Both the position numbers and the translations under genes were made by a program. The notes beneath the pieces are model-generated. The model did not search any database, was not told the DNA's origin, and saw nothing but the letters and a program-made list of their open reading frames with translations. From contig OY755252.1 of assembly GCA_963576725.1 (NCBI GenBank), positions 27,957,895-28,021,894 of the forward strand: 64,000 bases of DNA. Reading direction: 5' to 3'. Position 1 is the first letter of the stretch, and each line of letters starts with the position of its first letter. Shown one piece after another: positions 1-10,008 of this stretch. Origin of the DNA: Azorinus chamasolen. Its lineage: Eukaryota > Mollusca > Bivalvia > Cardiida > Solecurtidae.

Positions 1-146
1 AATCACTGCTGTGGTGTGCACTGGTTGCACAATCAACTTGTAAATAGTGCAGACCCTGGTGAGACAGCTCCTGTAGGAACTGTCTCATCTGGGTCTTCAC
101 TATTTACAGGTAGGTATATTGACGTAAATAGCAAGCGAAGGGTTAA
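1..146 (-). mobile_element. TTAA-A MITE, cut by window edge
   Basis: Only the hairpin and the AATATACC end are inside the window. It ends GCAAGCGAAGGGTTAA and matches the 250 bp copies at 5151 and 26911 in reverse. The hairpin stem GACAGCTCC/GGAACTGTC is slightly degraded. Confidence 0.85.
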
Positions 147-447
147 AAAGCCATAACTGTTGAATGTACTCGTATCGTCCGCCTTTTATTTTCTCATATA
201 AATTTACAGTGCGAATGCGTCCAAAACAAACCGCTGATGAGTCATCTATATGCAATTTATATTATGAGTGGTCATATCATACCGGATCATAACTAACGGG
301 CTCTAGGATCTTTAGTTAATTAACAAATGATGTTTGTTAATTGTTTCATACCAGAGTTACCAAAAATATCTGTGGGTTTTTTATGGATGTACATGTAAGT
401 ACATACTTTTGGATGTTGTGTTTGTCTTTACTTCTTTTCTTAACGAA

Positions 448-650
448 TACAATAAAAACCCTCTAAACATTTCAGCACAAATATCGGTCTTGGAGACAGG
501 TAGTAGCTCAATGCAGGGTGAAAGTCATACAAAAAGCTCCTTTTGGAGCTTTCTGTATTATTTTCACCCTAAATTTTAGCAGACACCTGTCGAAAGGTAT
601 CTAAATTCCTCTCAATTAGAATTCTGGGTTACAGGTTTTTTTTACTCTAC
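448..650. mobile_element. pogo-5 MITE, degenerate
   Basis: Starts with ACAATAAAAACCCTCTAAAC and ends in a degraded inverted copy. The central stem is built on AAAAAGCTCC/GGAGCTTTCT. TA ends are blurred. Confidence 0.6.
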
Positions 651-666
651 TTGAACTTATGACGTA

Positions 667-898
667 TTAACCCATTTCCTCCCAGTGGATTATTCCATGT
701 TTATATATTGTATTAGTCCATTTTTTATCTAAGGGATGTCTGGTCTAAATTTTCATTTTTATATTATTTTATATTGTCTTTCCTATCAGCAAACAGTGTA
801 GAGTCTGATCAGACTGATCCGCGTAATGCGGCGTCTGATCAGAGTCTACACTGTTTGCATACGTCCCATATATGGGATCGTGGGAGCAAATGGGTTAA
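667..898 (+). mobile_element. TTAA-F MITE
   Basis: TTAACCCATTTCCTCCCAGTGG at the left and GGGAGCAAATGGGTTAA at the right give short TIRs with TTAA on both sides. The core is a GATCAGAC stem; this copy has an altered loop compared with 61840. Confidence 0.85.
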
Positions 899-1158
899 AT
901 AGATGACTGTTTATAGTGGCATATACTTATGAACAGAGTAATTTTGAGCCATTACAGAAACCATAGATTCTGGTCTATGCTATTTCACAAGGAAACAAAG
1001 CAAATCCTAATAAGACGACTTATAAATTTTGCACTCCATATATAACTTTATAACATTTACTTTATATTTAGCCCTTTACGTGATAGATGATTTGACGCCT
1101 TTGCAGACAGAGTAGACCCATACCAGAAAGCTCATGCATATATATCTGATTGTACAGT
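899..1158. other. No gene; one MITE scrap
   Basis: No supported gene. Around 1071-1120 there is a short TTAA-C-like scrap (CCCTTTACG, then a GCAGACAGAGTAGACCCA core half). The rest is unassigned AT-rich sequence. Confidence 0.4.
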
Positions 1159-1245
1159 ACATATCGAGGGCTTGGTGCAAAACTATTCTAACTCCTTCAC
1201 TTTGTGAAGGAGTTAGAATAGTTTTGCACCAAGCCCTCGATATGT
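1159..1245. repeat. Perfect 42 bp inverted repeat
   Basis: Two 42 bp arms (1159-1200 and 1204-1245) are exact reverse complements around a 3 bp TTT spacer. The arm runs from ACATATCGAGGGCTTGG to the apex CTCCTTCAC. It lacks the TTAA or CAGT ends of the main families. A degraded relative of one arm may lie near 7750. Confidence 0.85.
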
Positions 1246-1269
1246 TTGTGCCTTAGTAGACATTTAACT

Positions 1270-1425
1270 GCCATCAATGATCCAGATAAGATACATGCAT
1301 TAAACATTTTCAAGAATAACTGCTTTATATCTTCACCAAACCCTATGTTGTGACCACTCTTTAGAATCGTCCCTTCGAGACGATTCTAAAGAGTGGTCAC
1401 AACATACGTTTTGGTGGAAAAATGG
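1270..1425. mobile_element. J foldback element
   Basis: The central palindrome reads TTCACCAAACCCTATGTTG...GACGATTCTAAAGAGTGG and its reverse. The left flank (CCAGATAAG... ATTTTCAAGAATAACTGC) matches the outer arm of other J copies at 50170 and 63488. Confidence 0.7.
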
Positions 1426-1430
1426 CGAAT

Positions 1431-1534
1431 TTAGTACTTGAGTAGGTCTACCCACATTTATCTGTTGATTTTAGTACTTGAGTAGGCCTACGCACATTTT
1501 AGTACTTGAGTAGGCCTACGTACATTTATCTGTT
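1431..1534 (+). repeat. Three-unit tandem repeat
   Basis: TTAGTACTTGAGTAGG(T/C)CTACNNACATT occurs three times (near 1431, 1471 and 1499). Units one and three continue into TTATCTGTT and unit two lacks it. The unit resembles the outer end of J elements, for example near 50310. Confidence 0.75.
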
Positions 1535-1878
1535 ACTCTGTGTCATTATAAAATTTCGAATAACTAATAATAGTTATGTCATTATGTTGACCTTTTAGAG
1601 TCTAGTGTAATTGGCCAAAGGCAATTGCATCGCCGAGTTGCTAAATAAAACTGTTCCAAACTGTAATTATTTCTTACATGAATATTGAACAGCTAAAATT
1701 TATTGTGCAACACCTCAAATGAAAGTATACGTCATTTTTTATGAAGACGAAGATTAATTGACGTTTATCCATTGTCCCGTTATTGGCGACTTGGCTCGCA
1801 TTGTGCAAACAGCTTGTACCCAAATGAAACAAAACACAATTGAGAGTGACGTCAGGATCCAAACTGCTTGTCCCTCAG

Positions 1879-2137
1879 TTATCCCTACTTCGCTTGCTGA
1901 ATTTTTAAATACGTTTCTCCTTCTTTACCCATGCCCTGTTGTATAATTACATATATCTCCACTGTGTACATGTACAAGTATTTCGCTGTGCATTCACTGC
2001 TGTGGAGTGCACTGGTTGCACAATCAACTTGTAAATAGTGCAGAACCTGATGAGACAGCTCCTGCAGGAGCTGTCTCATCTGGGTCTTCACTATTTACAG
2101 GTAGGTATATTGACGTGAATAGCAAGCGAAGAGTTAA
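1879..2137 (-). mobile_element. TTAA-A MITE
   Basis: Reverse copy of the 250 bp family. It ends GCAAGCGAAGAGTTAA; the other end is degraded to TTATCCCTACTTCGC. The core stem GACAGCTCCTGCAGGAGCTGTC is intact. Confidence 0.88.
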
Positions 2138-2378
2138 CAGCTTCTCAAACGTTTGATCGAATCCGACGTAACACAAAACACACCGGAGCCAAATTAAAGC
2201 AGACATTATTTTTGTTACAGTAGATTGAACGATGAAGCATCAGTATGAACATTAAGAATGAAAATGTTGATTGGTTATCAACCACTAACTAGTATCATAA
2301 ATGTCAACTACTGGAAAATGGCGATAAAGCATTTTAACCCTAACTTATCAGAGTAGATTACATGTAGCCCATCGGTGT

Positions 2379-2531
2379 TTAACCCATTACCTCATCGGCT
2401 ATTTTTAGATACAGTCTCTTTGAATAAATCTACCGAAAAGGAGCATTAACTAGAGAAAAGGAACATTTTAGAATTTTGTAGTTTGAAACCATTGTGATAA
2501 ATAGAGCATTAAATTTTGCTCCTATCGGTGT
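2379..2531 (+). repeat. Duplicated left half of TTAA-E
   Basis: A 153 bp direct duplicate of the left arm of the next element, including the flank ATCGGTGTTTAACCC. It stops just before the hairpin apex, so it looks like a local tandem duplication, not a second insertion. Confidence 0.75.
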
Positions 2532-2758
2532 TTAACCCATTACCTCATAGGCTATTTTTAGATACAGTCTCTTTGAATAAATCTACCGAAAAGGAGCATT
2601 GACTAGAGAAAAGGAACATTTTAGAATTTTGTAGTTTGAAACCATTGTGATAAATAGAGCATTTGCTCCTATAGGAGCAAATGCTCTATTTATCACAATT
2701 TTCACTAGGTGACTTTTACAGAGTCGTCAAAAGTCGTCAATATGAGGGAATGGGTTAA
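2532..2758 (+). mobile_element. TTAA-E MITE
   Basis: TTAACCCATTACCTCATAGG at the left and TATGAGGGAATGGGTTAA at the right. The central hairpin is ATAGAGCATTTGCTCC/GGAGCAAATGCTCTAT. TTAA on both ends. Confidence 0.88.
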
Positions 2759-2847
2759 CCGTATAGATCACTCAATATAAAATGCTTACACTTCTAAGGG
2801 GATTTTGAATGACAGATAGTGCAGACACTAGCCCTAGAGGAGTCGTA

Positions 2848-3055
2848 TACAATAAAACCTCTCTAAAACGACCACTACATTGTGTTAATTGGTTGGTATT
2901 TAGGGCAGATGGCTGCTAAAAGCAATGTGAAAGTAAAACAGAACGCTCCAATAGGAGCGTTCTGTTTTACTTTCACATTGCTTTAAGCAGCCACCTGCCT
3001 TTAATACAAAATACTTCATGTAATTTAGTGGTCATTATGGAGAGGTCTTACTGTA
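2848..3055. mobile_element. pogo-1 MITE
   Basis: TA-flanked palindrome with termini CAATAAAACCTCTCT and AGAGGTCTTACTG. The core is AAACAGAACGCTCC/GGAGCGTTCTGTTT with arms AAAGCAATGTG/CACATTGCTTT. Confidence 0.85.
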
Positions 3056-3367
3056 TTATATGACCTTTGCCACCACTGTTTGCAAATGGCAGTGTATGCA
3101 TGTACCGTGCTGAAAAAAGTAATTCTTTGGATACTGATTTTTATGGAAAGGTGCATCATTGTTTAACAATAAAGTCTTTCCCGAGTCATTGGCTATAGAA
3201 ATGATTTTGAATTAAAAAATGTAGATCTTAACCAGAAGGCTTCTTACGGCTTCTTCTGATCTCGATGTATAGTTTTGCATCACCTATTACACGCATTTTC
3301 GCAATCAAAATGTTAACCCCATCTATGCCATGAAGACGAGTTTACAATACCATATCTAAACAGCACG
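3056..3367. other. No gene; TTAA-I scrap
   Basis: No supported gene. 3065-3100 (CACTGTTTGCAAATGGCAGTG) looks like the right end of a TTAA-I element. The remainder is unassigned. Confidence 0.4.
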
Positions 3368-3596
3368 TTAACCCAGTTGCTCCCAGTGGATTATTTTATG
3401 ATTACATATTGGATTAGTCCATTTTTTATCTAAGGGGTGCCTGGTCTAAATTTTCATTTTTGTTTTGTTTTACATTGAATTTCCTATCAGCAAACAGTGT
3501 AGACTCTGATCAGACGCCGCATTATGCGGCGTCTGATCAGAGTCTACACTGATTGCTTACGTCCCATCCATGTGATCGTGGAAGCAAATGGGTTAA
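3368..3596 (+). mobile_element. TTAA-F MITE
   Basis: TTAACCCAGTTGCTCCCAG to GGAAGCAAATGGGTTAA. The core is an uninterrupted GTAGACTCTGATCAGAC stem with a CGCATTATGCG apex. Confidence 0.87.
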
Positions 3597-3989
3597 CTCT
3601 GGTTACTCGGCGTCTTATCAGGATCCAAACTGATTGACACTCTGTTTATTGATTTACAAAAACATTGAACAAGCGCCCTCTCTAACAAATGAAGCAGACG
3701 AAAATGTATCCAACAGACGACAACGATGACAATGAAAAGGTTAAATATTTGCACTCAATACATATGTACCACTTTAAACAGAAGCATCTCTTAAGGACTA
3801 TGTAAGCACTTTAAGCATCTGTTACGTACAAGCTGTACCGACTCAATGGATGATAAGAGTGACACTGTTTGTAAATGGTGTGGTGTCCGTTCACTAGTAT
3901 AACCGTGAACATTCTATTTCATTTAGAACAGAAAGGAGAGTCATCGCAACTAAATTAGAACAAGATTTTGAACATTTTCTTCATAAACA
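3597..3989. other. No gene; TTAA-D/K scrap
   Basis: 3600-3640 (TTACTCGGCGTCTTATCAGG ATCC) is half of a TTAA-D or TTAA-K hairpin. Nothing else is recognised. Confidence 0.4.
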
Positions 3990-4145
3990 TACAGTAGAAC
4001 CCCTCTAACGCTTCCAGCTGAAATGGGCACAATCTGGATGACAGAGGCAAGTGGCCGCTTAATGCAGGTCGAAAGTTATGCAGCTTACATGTATAAAGGC
4101 AGAAATGTTTATTCAAGAAGTGGTCGCATAGAGGGGTTCTGTTGA
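3990..4145. mobile_element. pogo-2 MITE, partly deleted
   Basis: Starts TACAGTAGAACCCCTCTAAC and ends GTGGTCGCATAGAGGGGTTC. The central hairpin is mostly missing compared with intact copies (19297). Confidence 0.7.
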
Positions 4146-4506
4146 TACCTCTAAACACATTTGCAAAGAGATAAGACGGCCACTGTTGGAGACATTTTAT
4201 TAGGATATATGTATGTCAATGGAAAACTATCTCGAGTTTATATACCGTTATACAGATCTGCTGATAAATATCAATTACGTCATTACTTCTTACACGAATA
4301 TTCATCAGGCAGTATGTTAATCTGCCCAGTATAAAGCAACACTACATAATGAGCTTTTAACCCACAACCAGTCACATTATCCTGACACCAGACCTGTCAG
4401 TCAACCCTTATATGTAGGGCACTGAGTGAGTTAGTCACAAGTACCATGGGACGAACGGATCGTGAGGACCAAACCCCCTACCTCCTGGTCCGAGAGCTAA
4501 GGCTAA

Positions 4507-4560
4507 AGTAGCAACAACAATAACAACACCAATAACAACAACAGTAACAACAATACTAGA
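4507..4560. repeat. (AAC)n low-complexity repeat
   Basis: An imperfect CAACAACAATAACAAC run. It is preceded by about 350 bp of unassigned sequence (4146-4506). Confidence 0.8.
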
Positions 4561-4664
4561 TCTAATACTCATTTACAAACTCATTTCAGTCTCTTTATAT
4601 GTGTACATGTAGCTACATTAAATTATCGTTTATTCAACCATCCATATAATATCGTGGTTTTTAT

Positions 4665-4954
4665 CTAACCATTTCGCTGCCAAATAGCGTCGTCTGCAAA
4701 TAATGTCTACTGTAAATGCGTTGTTTGCTAATAGTGTTTGCAACTATTGTCGTCTGCAAAATATGTCGTCTGCTACGACATTCATTTGTTTCATATTCTG
4801 CCATTTTCTTACAAACAACAACAACAACAAAACGTTACCACAGCAACAAACTGTTTTGATCCTGATGAGACACACTGAGTTACTCGGCATCTTATCTGGA
4901 TCCAACATGTCTGCATAGGTAATCACAGATGCGATATTGGCAACAAAGAAATTA
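4665..4954 (-). mobile_element. TTAA-D MITE, expanded and degenerate
   Basis: CTAACCATTTCGCTGCC at the left, a repeated GTCGTCTGC word, then a core TTTTGATCCTGATGAGAC...CATCTGGATCC. Longer than other D copies because the GTCGTCTGCAAA arm is amplified. Confidence 0.7.
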
Positions 4955-5150
4955 GGACAGGTCGCAGCTGATTGCAGGGTGAAAGTTATGCATAAAGCTC
5001 CCACAAGAGCTTTCAGCAAGACATTAAAGGGTTAAATAACCCTGCATTATGTAGCATGCACCAGCCCAAAAATCGCAATATTTCTTTGCTACAAGTTTTG
5101 ATCAGCGATGCTAGGATTAGCTTGATTTAACTGTAGCTGTCATTACATAG
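4955..5150. other. pogo-core scrap and unassigned DNA
   Basis: 4955-5030 holds the pogo-type core words GGTCGCAGCTGATTGCAGGG and GAAAGTTATGCATAAAGCTCC. No ends are visible. The rest is unassigned. Confidence 0.45.
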
Positions 5151-5400
5151 TTAACCCTTCGCTTGCTATTCACGTCAATATACCTACCTGTAAATAGTGA
5201 AGACCCAGATGAGACAGCTCCTGCAGGAGCTGTCTCATCAGGGTCTGCACTATTTACGAGTTGATTGTGCAACCGGTGCACTCCACAGCAGTGATTGCAC
5301 AGCGAAATACTTGTACACAGTGAAGATATATGTAATTATACAACAGGACATGGGTAAAGAAGGAGAAATGTGTTTTAAAATTCAGCAAGCGAAGGGTTAA
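5151..5400 (+). mobile_element. TTAA-A MITE, full length
   Basis: An intact 250 bp copy: TTAACCCTTCGCTTGC to GCAAGCGAAGGGTTAA. It contains a 63-codon ATG reading frame that recurs in most copies. That frame ends in the terminal TTAA and lies partly in the hairpin, so I do not treat it as a gene. Confidence 0.92.
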
Positions 5401-5550
5401 GCCAAGTGACTGAGTGAATAGTGTAGACCAAGATCAGAGGGCTCCGTCAATTTGGGTCTACACTGTTTGATGAACACATTTATTTCAATGATTTGTAGCA
5501 GTAAAGCATGTGTTGATGTGTCCCCTCAACATGTGTAGTGGTAGGGTTAA
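5401..5550. mobile_element. TTAA-I-like element, degenerate
   Basis: Begins at the TTAA closing the previous element. It holds a GTGTAGACCAAGATCAGAGG core half with GGGTCTACACTGTTTG and ends GTAGGGTTAA. Confidence 0.5.
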
Positions 5551-5573
5551 AAAAAAATCTGGAAGGATTTTCC

Positions 5574-5815
5574 TTAACACTTCGCTTCATATAAACGTGT
5601 TTTCGCGCATTTACAAACAGAGTAAACCCAAATCAGACGGCTCCTATAGGAGCCGTCTGATCTGGGTCTGCTCTGTTTGCTTAATAAAGTTGAAAGATAT
5701 ATTTCTTTACAGTCTAAAATGGCTACAATGGTATATCTTACATATTTCATCATACCTATTTTGTCCATGAATATTCATGAAATTTGGAATAAACATAGAC
5801 CAGAGAAATGATTAA
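5574..5815 (+). mobile_element. TTAA-B MITE
   Basis: TTAACACTTCGCTTCATATAAACG to AGAGAAATGATTAA. The core is ATCAGACGGCTCC/GGAGCCGTCTGAT. The long arm has AAAATGGCTACAATGG and TTTGGAATAAACATAG. Confidence 0.85.
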
Positions 5816-6242
5816 ATAATATGTGAAGAAATTGGTAAATACATGTTCTTTCTTCTCTTGCTGGATTACTCTTGGTGTTTAGCTCTTAAAGAATCTCTCT
5901 GTTTTTGCCAATCTATTTCATTCGACTTATTTTTTTTCTCCCTGGTTTCTCATAAACATACACTGGTTTTTTTCTCTCTTGATCGAATATGTGTGTGCTA
6001 ACTATTCAGTAGCTTTACATTATATACGATAATTTTCCTAAAAGCCCATAAAATATTATTCACAAAACATTTGACAGAAATCGCGGGTAAAGCGTAAAAC
6101 TTAGACTTAGTCTCTCTAAACAGGACTTTTATGGGAGAAGATTTTGCAGTAAACCTCTCTAAACCAGACATTTAGTAGATTGGAAGTTATATCTGTTTTG
6201 GACAGGCGGATCCTCAATGTTGGGTGAAAATCATGCCCTACG
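5816..6242. other. No gene seen
   Basis: AT-rich unassigned sequence with T-rich tracts near 5930. 6120-6235 weakly resembles a pogo-5 end (AAACCTCTCTAAACCAGACA). Confidence 0.4.
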
Positions 6243-6487
6243 TTAAACCTTTACTCAATGAATATTAATGTAAGAAATACAAAAATGTAATGATAGCATG
6301 AATATTAATTAGATTAATTGTTATAACAGCGCAGGGAAAGATGACGTTTGGCCATGGCGGAAATTTTCTAACATATGTATATCATATCATAAGCAAACAG
6401 AGCTGAGCCTGATCAGACGGCTCCTCTATAGGAGTCGTCTGATCTTGGTCTATTCTGTTTGCAGAGACGTAGAGAATAAAGGATTAA
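6243..6487 (-). mobile_element. TTAA-C MITE
   Basis: TTAAACCTTTACTCAATGAATATT to AGAATAAAGGATTAA, with core ATCAGACGGCTCC...GTCGTCTGAT. Its right TTAA (6484-6487) is also the left TTAA of the next element. Confidence 0.85.
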
Positions 6488-6733
6488 CCCTTCGCTTGCT
6501 ATACACGTCAATATACCTACCTGTAAATAGTGAAGACCCAGATGAGACAGCTCCTGCAGGAGCTGTCTCATCAGGGTCTGCACTATTTACAAGTTGATTG
6601 CGCAACCAGTGCACTCCACAGCAGTGATTGCGCAGCGAAATACGTGTACGCAGTGAAGATATATGTGATTATACAACAGGGCATGGGTAAAGAAGGAGAA
6701 AAGTATTTTAAAATTCAGCAAGCGAAGTATTAA
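6484..6733 (+). mobile_element. TTAA-A MITE
   Basis: A 250 bp copy with a standard core. It shares one TTAA with the element on each side, so C, A and K lie end to end with no spacer. Confidence 0.9.
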
Positions 6734-6926
6734 CCCTTAGCCTGCTGAAAAAATAATGCCTGCTCAAACTCTGATATGAAGAAATTATACTTACTTGCGA
6801 TTCGTTCCAGTTAACAGAATGTCAAACAGCTTGGATCCTGATGAGACGGCGAGTTACTCGGCGTCTCATCAGGATCCAAACTGTTTGCAAATGTCGGGTT
6901 GGTCGCTATCAGAGGATATGGGTTAA
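6730..6926 (+). mobile_element. TTAA-K MITE
   Basis: TTAACCCTTAGCCTGCTG to AGAGGATATGGGTTAA. The core hairpin is GGATCCTGATGAGACGGCGAG/TCGGCGTCTCATCAGGATCC, close to the TTAA-D core but with other arms. Confidence 0.75.
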
Positions 6927-7011
6927 AACCCTAAATTGATACTAATTTTAAAATCCGGGCTAGAGAAGGTTCGCTGAACTGTTCCGCCTTATAGATCTCT
7001 ATCAAACTGTA

Positions 7012-7216
7012 TACAGTCGAACCTGTCATTTATTTATTTGAAACAGTTGTCGTAAAAACCATGTGGTTGCTTAATGCAATGCAAAAGTGATACAAAAAGC
7101 CCCTATAGGAGCTTCTTGTATAACTTTTGCCCTGTATGTAGCTACATGTACCACCTGTTTAAGAAATCCAGATTTAGACTTCTGTTTAATGCTGGCATAG
7201 GACAGGTTCTGTTGTA
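7012..7216. mobile_element. pogo-3 MITE
   Basis: TACAGTCGAACCTGTC at the left and GACAGGTTCTGTTGTA at the right. The core is AAAAGCCCC/GGAGCTTCTTG with arms CTTAATGC and GGCATAGG. Confidence 0.75.
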
Positions 7217-7219
7217 GAC

Positions 7220-7335
7220 AGGTTGTTGATGACATTTGCTAACAATGCGAATCCAGATGAGATATAAAGTAATTGAGCGTCCGATCAGGATCGAAACTGT
7301 TTGACATTCTGAATATAGTTTTGTAAACAAGTTGA
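7220..7335. mobile_element. TTAA-D/K relic
   Basis: A degraded hairpin AATCCAGATGAGAT...TCCGATCAGGATCGAAACTG without clear ends. Confidence 0.4.
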
Positions 7336-7337
7336 AG

Positions 7338-7545
7338 AATAGATGTACGTTTACAGAGCTACAAATACGAGCACGTACCCAAATACTAAAATCGTCAGTT
7401 CTCCACCAAACCCTTTACTGTGACCACTCTTTAGAATCGTCTCTTCGAGACGATTCTAAAGAGTGGTTATAGTAAAGGGTTTGGTGGAGAAATAAAGGAG
7501 ATATTCTTGAAAATCTTTTAGTTTACGCATCTTATTTGGAGCTAT
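7338..7545. mobile_element. J foldback element
   Basis: The core palindrome at 7399-7492 is near perfect: TTCTCCACCAAACCC...GGGTTTGGTGGAGAA, with apex GTCTCTTCGAGAC. The outer arms hold GTACCCAAATACTAAAA and AAATAAAGGAGATATTCTTG. Confidence 0.8.
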
Positions 7546-7829
7546 GTATGGTTTATACTTGAAGCGAACGACAAGATTCGCAGACGAAAGTTACTTTGTG
7601 TTGAAAGTGTTAATAATGATGATCCATAAATAGCTGCAAAATAGTTACCGCATTATTATCAACATATTTGGGCAAAAATTAAACTAGACGTTTCGTCTCT
7701 GGAACATTAAATACATGCTTTTTTCCAAAACAGTGATTTACTATAGTTTTGCACTAAACCACTGATATGGAACATAATTATCAGCCATGTGAACCATGAT
7801 ATCCACAAAGTGTACACACTTGTTAAAAA
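7546..7829. other. No gene seen
   Basis: Unassigned AT-rich sequence. CTATAGTTTTGCACTAAACC near 7740 may be a decayed arm of the palindrome at 1159. Confidence 0.35.
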
Positions 7830-7990
7830 CAGTATATTCCCGATAACCCGAACTTTTAAAAAATAATAATTTAGAACTTTTAGGGCAGGTGACTGCTTAA
7901 TGCAGGATCAAAATCATACGGAAAGGTCACGGAGGAGCTTTTTGAGTGACACTCATCCTGCATTAAGCTGTCACAATGCGTAAATACCGA
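7830..7990. mobile_element. pogo-type MITE, degenerate
   Basis: AGGTGACTGCTTAATGCAGG opposite CCTGCATTAAGCTGTCAC, around a decayed AAGGTCACGGAGGAGCTT apex. Ends not clear. Confidence 0.6.
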
Positions 7991-8194
7991 CAATGATACC
8001 AATGGCAGAATCGTGAAGGTAAAAAGTACACGATTCTGTTTTTTAGTTAATTTGTTGAAGTCAAACTTGTTGGCCCTGTCTAATTACATGTAATTGCATT
8101 TTGGTAGGCACTTGTTGTATAATAGTTTATGCACATGATTTAACCATTATCATTTTCAGCTCGACCTGATTTGCATTCGCAAATAACATAGATA

Positions 8195-8517
8195 TACAGT
8201 TGAACTTCGATATCTCGAACTCGGATAACTCGAACTTCGGGATAACTCGAACAAACGTTTCAGTCCTTCCAAAACTTACAATACAGAATTTCTATAAAAC
8301 GTATCGCTACAGATATGTAGAAACGCACACGACAGCTTAATACAGATCCAAAGTTATGCTGAAAGCTCCTATAGGAGCTTTCAGCATTACTTTAGACCTG
8401 TATTAAGCTGTGGCCTTGAGAAATCGTTCAGATTAGAAATCGGATTACTCGAACTCCTGTTATCTCGATCTAATTTGTACGGTTCCTTGAAGTTCAAGTT
8501 ATCGAAGTTCAACTGTA
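8195..8517 (+). mobile_element. pogo-4 MITE
   Basis: TACAGTTGAACTTCGATATC to ATCGAAGTTCAACTGTA. The arms carry repeated GATAACTCGAAC words. The core is ATGCTGAAAGCTCC/GGAGCTTTCAGCAT. Confidence 0.88.
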
Positions 8518-8524
8518 GATAAAA

Positions 8525-8720
8525 CCCCGAGTAACTCGGCGTCTCACCAGTATACAAACTGTTTGCCACTCTGCCAACAGTTTCTCAAACTCTTGTACGA
8601 ATCAGAAGTAAGTAAAATCTGCAACAGATCGGAGTTTTAGCTGACATATTTTTTTTCGGCACTAATTGCTTGACCTTATCATCTACTTTGAACAGGCATA
8701 ACAAAGCAAACTATTTGTCT
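8525..8720. other. TTAA-D/K scrap and unassigned DNA
   Basis: 8525-8565 is half of a D/K hairpin (GAGTAACTCGGCGTCTCACC). The rest shows nothing recognisable. Confidence 0.4.
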
Positions 8721-8972
8721 TTAACATTTCCCTTCATATAAACGTGTTTCACGCATTTGCAAACAGAGTAGACTCAGATCAGACGGCTCCTATAGGATCC
8801 GTCAGATCAGGGTCTGCTCTGTTTGCCAATGGATTTTGAAATATACGTGTCTTTACATTTTGAAATGGCTACAATGTTCTTTCTACCTTGCATATTTCAA
8901 TATAACTATGTTGTCTATGAATATTTATTGGTTGTTGAAATTTGGAATAAACATAGAACAGGAAAAAGGTTA
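8721..8972 (+). mobile_element. TTAA-B MITE
   Basis: TTAACATTTCCCTTCATATAAACG to GGAAAAAGGTTAC. The core is ATCAGACGGCTCC/GGATCCGTCAGATC. The right TTAA is mutated to TTAC. Confidence 0.82.
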
Positions 8973-9419
8973 CTAGGCATAACAATGCAAAATCGTTGTC
9001 TTTAGGAGAGACTCTAGGAGAATAATCATAGCCATATCGGACAACTTGTTTTGACAAGTTTATAACCTATGTTTTGAATTTACTGATAGACTATAATTAT
9101 ACCAAGAGGAGCACGCGTAGTAAAACAGACACTGAATCAAGGAATTACAATGGGTTTTGTATAACTTGAGGTCAGTGGCATGTTTTGCCTGTACAGAAAA
9201 AAGTATAGCATTTACCTATTCAATTATTGCAGTTTATCATTGTCAGTAGTCAATATTTTGTTTGGACTGAATAATATTTGGCATTGCAGATAACTTTAAA
9301 AGAGATTGGAGCTTTAAAAATGTGTTTAGATGCAAACAAGGTGCATTCGGTTTTGTTACTATGAGAAAATATCATGGCAATATCGTCCTCGTATAGTAAT
9401 AATTTACTGTCTGTACTAA
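8973..9419. other. No gene seen
   Basis: About 450 bp of AT-rich sequence without MITE ends or a convincing reading frame. Confidence 0.4.
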
Positions 9420-9614
9420 TACAGTAAAAGCCCTCTAAACCGAAAGTCTAATAGAGAAGAATCTAGATACATTTAGGCAGCTTGCTGCTTAATGCAGGGT
9501 GAAAGTCATGCAGAAAGCTCCTAGAGGAGCTTTCTGCATGATTTTCACCCTGCATTAAGCTGCCAGATTGACCTAAATACTCAACTGAACGTCCAGTTTA
9601 GAAGGGGTTTACTA
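9420..9614. mobile_element. pogo-5 MITE
   Basis: TACAGTAAAAGCCCTCTAAACC to AGAAGGGGTTTACTA. The core is CATGCAGAAAGCTCC/GGAGCTTTCTGCATG, extended by GGGTGAAAGT/TTTTCACCC. Confidence 0.87.
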
Positions 9615-10008
9615 TTCAGTCCGTGCTAATTCTAATCGACACGTACTGTATTCATATAAATTAGGGTCTAGTATACTATCCTGAGGGAAACCACATGTTA
9701 TTGGCTGCATTTCGGAAAACAAATTATTTAGCATTTACAACTTATGTTCTACTTGAAAGACAGAAACGAAACCATTTAATAGAATCTACGCCCATTTCGC
9801 TCAATATTTCTCAGAGAATTTCGCGCCTGACTGTATCAAAAGCTTTTTTTTCTAATCTAATAAATCTATACCTGTATACCAATCTTTATACGCTTGTTTG
9901 CGTATATAATCTGCTAAATGAATAAGAAATGAATCTGCTGAATGACCTGCCGGCTGGAAATCTTCGGAAAACCCTCCGATGAGTTTTCTGCTTTACTTTC
10001 ACCGTACA

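Noticed and set aside
5197..5400. Recurring 63-67 codon frame (begins MRQLLQELSHQ from the ATG) in TTAA-A copies, e.g. here, 6530, 24874, 26957, 52890
   Set aside because: It is part of a high-copy palindromic MITE. The first half lies in hairpin arms, the longer version starts at GTG, and it ends in the terminal TTAA. Conservation follows from the element's youth.
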